64,000 nucleotides of DNA, taken from the NCBI GenBank assembly GCA_937894335.1, contig CALCRU010000040.1, forward strand, positions 1 to 64,000. The letters are read 5' to 3'. The notes under the pieces are model-generated. The model ran no database searches. It was given only the letters and a program-made list of their open reading frames with translations, and was not told the DNA's origin. How positions within the stretch are numbered: position 1 is the stretch's first letter; each line of letters opens with the position of its first letter. This DNA is from an uncultured Treponema sp. (lineage in GTDB: Bacteria; Spirochaetota; Spirochaetia; Treponematales; Treponemataceae). Below are positions 23,238-31,153 of this stretch, piece after piece. Both the position numbers and the translations under genes were made by a program.

Positions 23238-24302
23238 CTATGAACGGGTAACTCTTACCTTTGAGATTTTGTTGTTTTTTCCCACAAACAGGGCGTCACC
23301 CCTTACCTGAATGAATGCGCTGTCTGCTTCAAAACTGAATGAGCCTGCAATGTAACGGGCCTCTTCCAGAATTGTAACTGTGTATGTGGAATCTTTTTTG
23401 CTAAGGACATATGCAAAATCTGATTCGTCGGATTCTTCAATCTGAATCACTTCGCCGTCAATGGGAATCATGTAGTTTTTTGAGGAGTTTATGTTTACCG
23501 ATCCCAGCCCCTGGTCAGTGTCGTAAAATACTACAGGATGCCTTGAGCTAAATTTTACCAAAAGTTGTCTGCTGGTGTAGTCGCCTATGTAGTCGTGGTA
23601 GATTATCTTGCTTAAGTCGCCGGTTTTTCTTGCCACCACAATGCGCTGCCTGTTCTGTCCGCTTATGCATGCAATGGTGTTGCCGTCGTCAGAAATTGCC
23701 GCACCCAGTATGACCTGTGACTGAGAGCCTCCGGGGGTAAGGGTCTGGTTTTGCTTTCCGTTTTTTGTAAAGGAGACGAGGGAGCCGTCTGCAAAGCCTA
23801 TTATGCGTCCGTTTTCTGAGGCAGAAAAAGCCGTGATGGGTGAGTATCCTTCGTACTGCCAGAGCTGTATGCCACCTTCTGTGTATTCGGTTACCGATGT
23901 TCCTCCGGGAAGAAATGTAAAGATTCTGTTCCCGTCAAAGTAAGGATAGCCTGGAACATTAAGAACATGCTGTTCACCTGTCTTGGCCGAATAGTAAATT
24001 GTAGCCGTGTTTCCCGAACTGTAGGAGGCGTAGTAGTTTGAAGAAATTGTACCTTTGAATGGAAATGAAATTGAGCTGACTATTTTTCCGTCCTGAGTAA
24101 AGTAGCCCATGGTCTGACCCAACTTAAAGGGAATGAGGATGTCGTCTTCAGAGGCAGTCTGGGGTGTGCGCTGAATGTCTTCGCTCCACTCCTGAGTAAG
24201 TTTTAGTTCCGTGTTTAGGGGACGCACCGCAAGCAGTACATAAAGCACGCAGAAGACAACTGTAAGTATTATGGGAAGCCTGCTCTTTTTCTTTTCTTTC
24301 AT
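23238..24302 (-). CDS. Membrane-anchored beta-propeller-like protein, unknown function
   Basis: A 354-residue protein. One N-terminal transmembrane helix (about 8-26) follows a basic KEKKKSR start. The rest is beta-rich with recurring propeller-like blades, for example AFSASENGRIIGFADGSLVSF and GAAISDDGNTIACISG regions. No catalytic motif is visible. The domain should lie in the periplasm. It sits between the HTH-EIIA gene (40 bases) and the dead LytM gene (10 bases), so the latter two probably act together at the envelope. Confidence 0.72.
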   Translation of the reverse strand: MKEKKKSRLPIILTVVFCVLYVLLAVRPLNTELKLTQEWSEDIQRTPQTASEDDILIPFKLGQTMGYFTQDGKIVSSISFPFKGTISSNYYASYSSGNTATIYYSAKTGEQHVLNVPGYPYFDGNRIFTFLPGGTSVTEYTEGGIQLWQYEGYSPITAFSASENGRIIGFADGSLVSFTKNGKQNQTLTPGGSQSQVILGAAISDDGNTIACISGQNRQRIVVARKTGDLSKIIYHDYIGDYTSRQLLVKFSSRHPVVFYDTDQGLGSVNINSSKNYMIPIDGEVIQIEESDESDFAYVLSKKDSTYTVTILEEARYIAGSFSFEADSAFIQVRGDALFVGKNNKISKVRVTRS

Positions 24303-24342
24303 AGCCTTATTATATAGAAATCCAAAACCGTCTGCAAGATTC

Positions 24343-24981
24343 CTACTTTACAAGCAGTTTGTAGGCGTCAAGTTCTGTGGGAGCCTGAAGCAGGGAATCC
24401 CTCAGTTCTTGAGACTTAAGCTTAGTGCTAAAAAATGACAGTGTCTGGAGATAGTAGCTGTGCTGGTTGTGGGCTGCCGCAATCATGAAGAGAAGCCTTA
24501 CCGGAATGTCGTCTATGGGTTCAAAGTCGGTGATGTCGGTTTTTGAAATGCCCACTGCCATAACTAGGTCGGTAACGCTTGCGATGCGCACATGGGGTAT
24601 GGCTATTCCCCTGCCTATGGCCGTAGACATAAGGGACTCCCTGTGGATGATTTCTTCCTGCAGTTCCTCGGCGTTTTTTACCTGAGGGGCAAGGGCAAGT
24701 ACCTGAGACAGTTTTACAAGGGCATCGTGCTTTGTGGAATAGTCAAGGAATACAACCCTTTCTGGAGAGAGTATGTTCTTAACCTGCACATCGATTTTTT
24801 CTGTGCGGGGGGAAGAAAGACGCTCGTTTACCCAGCGTTCAATTTCAGATTTTTTAAAGCGCCATACGGTACCAATTTTTCCGCTGGGAATTTCGCCCTT
24901 CTGTGCCCAGTCGTATACGGTGCGCTCGCTTACCCTAAGATAGTGTGCAACTTCTTCTATTGTGAGAATATCATCTTCCAT
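24343..24981 (-). CDS. Excisionase-type HTH fused to PTS EIIA (PtsN-like) domain
   Basis: A 212-residue regulator. The N-terminus is a MerR/excisionase-type DNA-binding domain (LTIEEVAHYLRVSERTVYDWAQKGEIPSGKIG, shown here in parts: residues 6-20 and 21-37, then VWRFKKSEIERWV). The C-terminus (about 70-212) is a class-2 EIIA domain with the phosphorylatable His in AIPHVR. No sugar permease domains are present, so it probably senses PTS or cell energy state. ATG at 24981 is used; it has AAGGA upstream, and the longer frame would begin upstream of the predicted -10 box. First gene of a three-gene group with envelope proteins. Confidence 0.87.
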   Translation of the reverse strand: MEDDILTIEEVAHYLRVSERTVYDWAQKGEIPSGKIGTVWRFKKSEIERWVNERLSSPRTEKIDVQVKNILSPERVVFLDYSTKHDALVKLSQVLALAPQVKNAEELQEEIIHRESLMSTAIGRGIAIPHVRIASVTDLVMAVGISKTDITDFEPIDDIPVRLLFMIAAAHNQHSYYLQTLSFFSTKLKSQELRDSLLQAPTELDAYKLLVK

Positions 24982-25016
24982 GACATTTTTTTCCTTCTTT
25001 TTGCAAAGGGTAACAT

Positions 25017-25045
25017 ATTGTACGCTTTTTTGCAAGAGAGGTGAA
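25017..25045 (-). promoter_or_regulatory. Probable promoter for the HTH-EIIA operon
   Basis: On the minus strand: TTCACC, 17 bp, TACAAT, ending 35 bases before the start codon at 24981. Confidence 0.5.
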
Positions 25046-25083
25046 AAGAGGCTATATGAGGGTGACAGGAATGCAGGACTGTC

Positions 25084-26262
25084 TTACTGACCGTAGAGGA
25101 GGGGAGGCTCTATGGGAATCCACTTGGACTCGTCGTCCTGGTCTTGGGCAACTTTTCCCCATGTAAGTCCTGTGGCTGTGGTTTCGCCCATAAGATACTG
25201 CTTTCCGCTTACGGTATAACTGTGTCCCGGATGGCTTGAGACAATTCCTGCTATGGCGTGGCTGTATTCTGCGCTTACGAACATGAGGGAGTCTACATTC
25301 ATTTGCCTAAGGAGAACAAAAAGCAGCATGCTCCGGCTGTCACAGTCGCTTCCCCCTCCCTGCAAAATAGAAGGTATGCTGGCAAAGTCGCTTACGGTCT
25401 TTTCCCTTTCGTAAGACATTCCCTGAGTCCATGTAAGCAGTTTTTGAGCCAAATCAGTTTCGTCGGCACAGTCTGGAGAAATGGCATTGTATATGTCAAA
25501 GGCGGCCTGTTTTGTGCGCTGGTAGCTGTCTCTAAAAATCATCCTGTAGTAGCGCTGCCATGCTTCTTTCCATAACACACTGGTCTGGTAAAGGCACATT
25601 ACATCAAATTCTCTTTCAATAAGATATTCCGAAGCCTCTCTGTCCGACGCGTTCATGCTTGTGGTAAAAGTCTTTCCGTCTATTGTAAGGGTACATTCAG
25701 TGTCTTCCTCGCTAGGAGGGTATGCGTATGCCGTTATGGGACCTGCCTCAAAGTAGGAACCCCTGTCTATGCAAAGGGAATCTAGAAGGCTTAGCATGTA
25801 GTTCCAGCACTGGTCTGCCTTGGTTTCTTCGCACCATGTAAAGAGAACAATTGTACCTGCGTCAAAGGCAAGCTGAGAGGCAACTCCTGCACCCTGACAT
25901 TTTTTTCCGTTCAGGCTGATTGTAAATGTTGCAACTGCTGCCTCGCTGTTCCTCCAGTCAAAGCATTCGCTTGCACCATCTGCTCCCAGTGCGTCTAGAG
26001 TCTTGTCCAAAGCTTCCTGTGCAGTGGGATAGCGGCCGTTTTCGTATACGCGGAGAATTGCGCTTACGGGAAGTACTGCGCTTGCAAACTGATAGGCTGT
26101 TCCCTCATCGTTTTTTGCCTCAAGGTAAAATCCTTCGGGAAAGTCTACGCTGTATCCGTAGGATGATGAGTATTGTTGGCTTGCAAAGAGTTTTGGAGCG
26201 GACAAAAGGAGGGCCGCAAGTGCAATGAGTCTATACATTCTGCAAGTTCTAGTGCTTGTCAT
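25084..26262 (-). CDS. Exported transglutaminase-like protein
   Basis: A 392-residue exported protein with signal peptide (1-27, ending KLFAS). The first 170 residues are beta-rich. The C-terminal third holds a transglutaminase-like core with GGGSDCDSR (Cys307), SHAIAG (His335) and an acidic residue in LMGETTATG (Glu360). This suggests a cysteine-type hydrolase or transferase in the periplasm. The start is supported by GAGGTG eight bases upstream. It is divergent from the RluA-family gene, and that gene's promoter overlaps this ribosome binding region. Substrate unknown. Confidence 0.78.
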   Translation of the reverse strand: MTSTRTCRMYRLIALAALLLSAPKLFASQQYSSSYGYSVDFPEGFYLEAKNDEGTAYQFASAVLPVSAILRVYENGRYPTAQEALDKTLDALGADGASECFDWRNSEAAVATFTISLNGKKCQGAGVASQLAFDAGTIVLFTWCEETKADQCWNYMLSLLDSLCIDRGSYFEAGPITAYAYPPSEEDTECTLTIDGKTFTTSMNASDREASEYLIEREFDVMCLYQTSVLWKEAWQRYYRMIFRDSYQRTKQAAFDIYNAISPDCADETDLAQKLLTWTQGMSYEREKTVSDFASIPSILQGGGSDCDSRSMLLFVLLRQMNVDSLMFVSAEYSHAIAGIVSSHPGHSYTVSGKQYLMGETTATGLTWGKVAQDQDDESKWIPIEPPLLYGQ

Positions 26263-26284
26263 TTTTTTTCACCTCGATTATAGT
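26256..26284 (+). promoter_or_regulatory. Promoter for the RluA-family gene, predicting a leaderless transcript
   Basis: TTGTCA (26256-26261), 17-bp spacer, TATAGT (26279-26284), then eight bases, then ATG at 26293. The -35 box overlaps the start codon region of the divergent gene. Confidence 0.65.
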
Positions 26285-26292
26285 GTCGGAAG

Positions 26293-26964
26293 ATGTTGCC
26301 CGTTTCCATACTGTTTGAAGATAACGAACTCCTCCTTATAAACAAACCTTTTGGCCTTCCGGTACAAGGTGGAGCAGGAATTTCTCATTCTTTGGATCAG
26401 GAACTGTCTGCTTCTTTGGGCTATAAAATTCATCTGGTTCACCGTCTAGACAAGGACACCAGCGGACTGATGATTGTGGCAAAAAATGCCCAGTCGGCGG
26501 CAAAATGGACAAAACTAATTTCTTCCCGTGGGGTAAAAAAGGAATACCAGGCCATATGCATAGGGCTTCCTACTGTCTCAAAGAATTCAGGGAGCGGAAC
26601 CCTTACCACAAGCGTCATTGCTCACGGCAGGGAACAGGAAGCAAGAACCGACTTTACCCTTATTTCTAGCGGAAAAGTGGGAGACATACAGCTTTCCCAT
26701 CTGTCTCTCAAACTTGGAACAGGTCGTATGCATCAGATTCGCATTCAACTTGCCTCTTCTGGCGCACCCATTGCAGCCGATGACCAGCACGGCAACTTTA
26801 AACTGAACAAGAACCTTCGCAAACTGGGAATAAAAAAACTCTGTCTAGCGGCGGTAAAACTTACACTTCCGCTTTCTGACGGAGAAAAAGTTTTTGAGGT
26901 GCCTCTTCCAGACCACATGAAGGAAGCACTTTTACTCATGCAGGGGGACGGCGGTGCAGGTTGA
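26293..26964 (+). CDS. RluA-family pseudouridine synthase
   Basis: A 223-residue enzyme that converts uridine to pseudouridine in rRNA or tRNA. The catalytic motif is HRLDKDTSGLMI with the active Asp. LLLINKPFGLPVQ is the N-terminal signature and TGRMHQIRIQLA is the RNA-binding signature. No S4 domain precedes it, which fits the shorter RluA/RluC-like forms. The target site cannot be named. The MATE gene overlaps its end by 11 bases. Confidence 0.9.
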   Translation: MLPVSILFEDNELLLINKPFGLPVQGGAGISHSLDQELSASLGYKIHLVHRLDKDTSGLMIVAKNAQSAAKWTKLISSRGVKKEYQAICIGLPTVSKNSGSGTLTTSVIAHGREQEARTDFTLISSGKVGDIQLSHLSLKLGTGRMHQIRIQLASSGAPIAADDQHGNFKLNKNLRKLGIKKLCLAAVKLTLPLSDGEKVFEVPLPDHMKEALLLMQGDGGAG

Positions 26965-28303
26965 CTTAACAAGAGGTTCCGTCCTTAAAAACATTGCAGT
27001 GTTTTCCCTTCCTTATCTTCTCTCGTACTTTTTGCAAACTCTTTACGGAATGGCTGATCTTTACATAGCAGGTCAGTTTAACGGTGCGGATGTAATCAGT
27101 GCCGTCGCAATAGGAAGTCAGGTTCTTCACATGCTTACCGTTATAATCGTGGGGCTTTCCATGGGAGGCTCCGTGCTTATAGGTCGTGCCGTGGGTGCAA
27201 AGGATGAGTCCAAAGTGTCTTCCACTTCTGGAACAATGATTGTACTTTTTGCCTTTTTTTCTGTAGCGCTTACAGTCATCCTCCTATTTTGTGTAAATCC
27301 CATAGTAAGTCTCATGTCTACTCCAAGGGAATCTGTAAAGGAAACAGAACTTTACCTTACCATATGTTTTTCTGCGCTTCCCTTTATTACTGCCTACAAT
27401 GTGATTGCATCTCTTTTTCGCGGACTGGGAGATTCAAAAAGTCCCATGTTCTTTATTGCCTTTGCCTGCATTTTAAACATACTACTGGACTTTGTCTTTA
27501 TGGGTGTCTTTGGAATGCAGGCTTCCGGGGCCGCCCTTGCTACTGTTATTTCCCAGTTTGCAAGCGTTGCAGTTTCTTTCTTTTTTATAAGAAAAAAACG
27601 CTCAGGGCTTAACATAAAAAAGGAAGACCTAAGGCTGAATAAGGGAGTGGCCCTTTCTCTGCTTAAGATAGGACTTCCTGTTGCCTGTCAGGACGGATTT
27701 ATTCAGGTTTCTTTTCTGGTGATTACCATAATTGCAAATCGTCGTGGTGTAAGCGTTGCGGCAGCGGTGGGCATTGTAGAAAAAATAATCAGTTTTCTTT
27801 TTCTGGTTCCCTCTACCATGCTTTCTTGCATTTCTGCCATTGCTTCCCAGTGTCTTGGTGCCGGTGAGTGGGGCAGGGCAAAAAAGACCCTCTTGTACGG
27901 AACCTGCATTGCCGTAGGAGTGGGTGCTCTGTTTGCGCTTTTGGGTAATCTGTTTTCTGAAGCCGCGGTGGCCCTTTTTACCAAAGATGCAGATGTAGTT
28001 CGATTCGGCTCTCAGTACTTCCGCTCCTATGTGCTAGACTGCATTGTGGCGGCAGTGCACTTTTCCTTTAGCGGATATTTCTGTGCAACGGGACTTTCTC
28101 TTGTTTCCTTTATTCACAATGCGCTTTCCATCGTGCTTGTGCGCATACCTGGTGCATGGCTTTCTGCAAAACTTTGGCCCGACACCCTTTACCCCATGGG
28201 ACTGGCCGCTCCCCTTGGCTCACTGCTGTCAGCCTTAATATGCGTGGCAGTCTTCCTTTGTTACGAAAGAAAGAAAAAGTTTCGCAACTATTCTGCATCA
28301 TAG
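26954..28303 (+). CDS. MATE-family efflux transporter
   Basis: A 449-residue polytopic membrane protein with about 12 hydrophobic helices in two related halves. Family features are LTRGSVLKNIAVFSLPYLLS at the N-terminus (parts), the conserved GSVLIGRAVGAKDE stretch and the GLGDSKSPM stretch after helix 4-5. It should export cationic or organic compounds using Na+ or H+. GTG at 26954 lies inside the end of the preceding gene, suggesting coupled translation. Substrate unknown. Confidence 0.9.
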   Translation: MQVDLTRGSVLKNIAVFSLPYLLSYFLQTLYGMADLYIAGQFNGADVISAVAIGSQVLHMLTVIIVGLSMGGSVLIGRAVGAKDESKVSSTSGTMIVLFAFFSVALTVILLFCVNPIVSLMSTPRESVKETELYLTICFSALPFITAYNVIASLFRGLGDSKSPMFFIAFACILNILLDFVFMGVFGMQASGAALATVISQFASVAVSFFFIRKKRSGLNIKKEDLRLNKGVALSLLKIGLPVACQDGFIQVSFLVITIIANRRGVSVAAAVGIVEKIISFLFLVPSTMLSCISAIASQCLGAGEWGRAKKTLLYGTCIAVGVGALFALLGNLFSEAAVALFTKDADVVRFGSQYFRSYVLDCIVAAVHFSFSGYFCATGLSLVSFIHNALSIVLVRIPGAWLSAKLWPDTLYPMGLAAPLGSLLSALICVAVFLCYERKKKFRNYSAS

Positions 28304-28386
28304 GCTTGTTTTTCCGAGAGTCTTCTGTTTCTCTAAATACTTTCTCTTTCCTCTCCTTACCCTGGCTAAACCTGCAAATGCTTATA

Positions 28387-28415
28387 TTGACCTCCCCCAA
28401 AAATAGGTATATACT
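28387..28415 (+). promoter_or_regulatory. Promoter for the MCP gene
   Basis: TTGACC (28387-28392) and TATACT (28410-28415) with a 17-bp spacer. A 32-base A/T-rich stretch then leads to AGGGG and the GTG start codon. Confidence 0.72.
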
Positions 28416-28447
28416 TAAAAATATATTAAATTTTTAGGGGTAAGACC

Positions 28448-30556
28448 GTGTCTGAAAATTCAACCGCCAAATCGAAGAGAGTTCCGCTTGCAGTCAAATT
28501 CCTCATCATGTTTGTAATCGTCGTTTTGTGCGCAATTACATCGACCGGAATCATAGCCTATAAGTCCGCATCAGATGGAATGCGGCAGAGTGTGTACAAG
28601 CAGCTTGATGCTGTGTCTTCTGATGTTGCCCATCAGATTTCAGCAATAAACGAGCGCCACTTCCAGACTCTTCATGCTCTTGCAGCCCTTGACTTTCTAA
28701 AGGACGACTCCAAAACCCTTTCAGAAAAACAGGCTGAACTTTCCGCTGTAGCAGCCGCTGTTGGCGAAAACGCGCAGAATGTTGCATTTTACGACAGGGA
28801 GGGTAACGCAATTACGGCAGATGGTCGCCTTATGAATTTTGCAACCCGACCTTATTTTTCTCAGGCATTTGCAGGAAAAGATTTTGTTTCTGATCCAGCA
28901 TACAGTACCGTTACAGATTCCATTCTCCAGCATTACAGTGTTCCTGTTTACGCAAATAACGGTTCTGTATGTGGAACTGTTGTTATGGTCATTTCTGGCA
29001 ACGCACTTTTGGAAACCATACTTAAAAACGACTTGGGTGGAGGAATGTTCCCTTCAATCATCAACCGCGTTTCTAAAGTTACTGTTGCAAATGCAAACGC
29101 CGACACTGACGAAAACGCAAACGAAGGCGAAATAGACGGCGAAACAGGATTGGGTCTTGTTTTGAATCATATTTTTGAAGGACGCTCTGATGTGGAGGAC
29201 TTTACCGACCCCAACATAGGCGTTCACTTAATTGCTTCCTATAAGCCCATTGACAGTACAGACTGGACTGTCTTTGCAGTTGCTCCTTACGACTTTTACT
29301 TTGCAGCCCTTAAGGGACTTCAGATTAAACTTATAGTCATAATGATTGTTGCCATTATTGCTTCTATACTGATTGTAACTTTCTTTGTTCGCGTACTCAT
29401 AAAACCCCTTAAGACCGTTAAGGATTCAATCTCTACCATTGCAAGCGGAAACGCAGACCTTACCCAGCGCATTGAGAATACTTCCAACGATGAAATTGGC
29501 GATGTGGTAGACGGATTCAACTCTTTTGTAGAAAAACTTCACGGAATTGTTTCAAACCTGCAAAAGTCAAAGAACTCCCTTACAACTGTGGACCGGGATT
29601 TGCAGACAAGTACTCAGGAAACTGGAGCCGCTATTTCCCAAATTATTTCAAACATCAAGAATGTAAATGCTCAGGTTCTTAGCCAGGCTGATTCTGTGCA
29701 GGAAACCGCAAGTGCCGTTAACGAAATAAGTTCAAACATTCAGTCTCTAGAAAAGATGATTCAGGCTCAGTCTGCATGTGTGTCAGAAGCTTCTTCTGCT
29801 GTAGAGGAGATGATTGGAAACATTAATTCTGTAAATGTTTCTGTGGGTAAAATGATAACTTCCTTCAATCACCTTTCTGAAAATTCAAATAACGGAATGC
29901 AGACTCAAAAAAATGCAAACGAGCAGATTCTTCGCATTGTGGAACAGTCCCAGATGCTGCAGGATGCAAACGTGGCCATTGCAAGCATAGCAAGTCAGAC
30001 AAACCTTCTGGCCATGAACGCCGCAATTGAGGCAGCCCATGCTGGTGAGTCAGGAAAAGGTTTTGCTGTTGTTGCTGACGAAATTCGCAAACTGTCCGAA
30101 ACTTCTTCTGTTCAGTCAAAAACAATCGGTGCGGAACTTAAAAAGATTCAGGACACAATTAAGGATGTGGTGTCTGTTTCTGATGCAACAAACACCGCCT
30201 TTACTGCTATCTCTGCAAGTATCGAAGAAACCAGTCAGATAATTGACCAGATTAAATCTGCAATGGAAGAACAGCAGACTGGCTCAAAGCAGATTATTGG
30301 TTCGCTGCAGACAATGAACGATTCCACTTCGGAAGTTAAGGCCGCATCTCAGGAAATGACTAGGGGTAACGAACAGATTCTTGCCGAAGTTCAAAAACTA
30401 CAGAATGCAACCGAAAGCATTAAAGACCTTATTAGTGAAATGCATTCTGGTGCAGAACGAATTACAGAAACAGGCGAATCCCTTTCAAAAATTTCTGGTA
30501 ATGTTGCAGAAAACATCCATCAGATTGGAAGCGAAATAGACCTGTTTAAGGTGTGA
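28448..30556 (+). CDS. Methyl-accepting chemotaxis protein
   Basis: A 702-residue transmembrane chemoreceptor. TM1 (about 16-38), periplasmic sensor of dCache type (about 40-285), TM2 (about 298-320), HAMP (about 322-375) and the signalling domain with the conserved tip IASQTNLLAMNAAIEAAHAG and GKGFAVVADEIRKLSETS. It signals to CheA/CheW to control flagellar rotation. GTG at 28448 has AGGGG a few bases upstream. The ligand is not known. It has its own promoter and a promoter follows for rimP, so it is probably monocistronic. Confidence 0.95.
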   Translation: MSENSTAKSKRVPLAVKFLIMFVIVVLCAITSTGIIAYKSASDGMRQSVYKQLDAVSSDVAHQISAINERHFQTLHALAALDFLKDDSKTLSEKQAELSAVAAAVGENAQNVAFYDREGNAITADGRLMNFATRPYFSQAFAGKDFVSDPAYSTVTDSILQHYSVPVYANNGSVCGTVVMVISGNALLETILKNDLGGGMFPSIINRVSKVTVANANADTDENANEGEIDGETGLGLVLNHIFEGRSDVEDFTDPNIGVHLIASYKPIDSTDWTVFAVAPYDFYFAALKGLQIKLIVIMIVAIIASILIVTFFVRVLIKPLKTVKDSISTIASGNADLTQRIENTSNDEIGDVVDGFNSFVEKLHGIVSNLQKSKNSLTTVDRDLQTSTQETGAAISQIISNIKNVNAQVLSQADSVQETASAVNEISSNIQSLEKMIQAQSACVSEASSAVEEMIGNINSVNVSVGKMITSFNHLSENSNNGMQTQKNANEQILRIVEQSQMLQDANVAIASIASQTNLLAMNAAIEAAHAGESGKGFAVVADEIRKLSETSSVQSKTIGAELKKIQDTIKDVVSVSDATNTAFTAISASIEETSQIIDQIKSAMEEQQTGSKQIIGSLQTMNDSTSEVKAASQEMTRGNEQILAEVQKLQNATESIKDLISEMHSGAERITETGESLSKISGNVAENIHQIGSEIDLFKV

Positions 30557-30572
30557 TGAAAAGTGTTACGGC

Positions 30573-30601
30573 TTGACACAATTGCCACACTTTGCTATAT
30601 T
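30573..30601 (+). promoter_or_regulatory. Promoter for the rimP-nusA-infB operon
   Basis: TTGACA (30573-30578), 17-bp spacer ending TTGC, TATATT (30596-30601): a near-consensus extended -10 promoter. The hairpin at 30628 lies within the transcribed leader. Confidence 0.8.
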
Positions 30602-30627
30602 AAATTAACATTTTAATTCAGTTTAAG

Positions 30628-30655
30628 ATGGAGCCCCAAAAAGGCTCCATTTTTT
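30628..30655 (+). terminator. Leader attenuator before rimP
   Basis: ATGGAGCC/GGCTCCAT, an eight-pair perfect stem with a seven-base loop, followed by six T. It lies after the operon promoter and before the rimP ribosome binding site, so it should end a part of the transcripts rather than serve the MCP gene alone. In Bacillus subtilis, NusA is known to control its own operon through a terminator in this place. Confidence 0.75.
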
Positions 30656-30673
30656 ATAGGAGAACTTTTAATA

Positions 30674-31141
30674 GTGGAATACACGGAACGAAAAGACATT
30701 CCATACTTTACCGACTGTGCCGCCCTTGTAGAAGATGCAGGGTGCCTTCTTTTGGAACTTCAGGTTGTTCCCCAGCACGGTAATGTTCATGTTTCTGCCG
30801 TTATTTCCTTTTCAGACGCTTCAAAAGATATTAGCGTTGCAGACTGTTCAAAGGTTCATCATGCGCTTGCTCCAAAACTGCTTTCCCTTTTGGGAATAGA
30901 CGAAGACCATCTTTCCATGGAAGTAAGTTCTCCCGGACTTGAGCGAAAGCTTAAGGATGCCTACGAATTTTCCCTATTTACAGGAGCGGCCGTTAAGGTG
31001 TGGGACAAGACTGAAGGTGACTGGAGGTCTGGTGTAATAGAGTCTTCCGATTCCAAGCAGGTTACATTAAAAGCAGAAGATGGCGGAACTTTTTCTGTTG
31101 CTTTTGAAAATATAGCTAAGGCGAAATTATTAAACACATAA
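30674..31141 (+). CDS. rimP: Ribosome maturation factor RimP
   Basis: A 155-residue protein that helps assemble the 30S subunit. Residues VEDAGCLLLELQV and VADCSKVHHAL match the N-terminal alpha-beta domain. The signature LSMEVSSPGLERKLKD is complete, and an Sm-like beta domain closes the protein. GTG start with TAGGAG upstream. First gene of the translation operon, 12 bases before nusA. Confidence 0.93.
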   Translation: MEYTERKDIPYFTDCAALVEDAGCLLLELQVVPQHGNVHVSAVISFSDASKDISVADCSKVHHALAPKLLSLLGIDEDHLSMEVSSPGLERKLKDAYEFSLFTGAAVKVWDKTEGDWRSGVIESSDSKQVTLKAEDGGTFSVAFENIAKAKLLNT

Positions 31142-31153
31142 AGGGGGCTTGAT

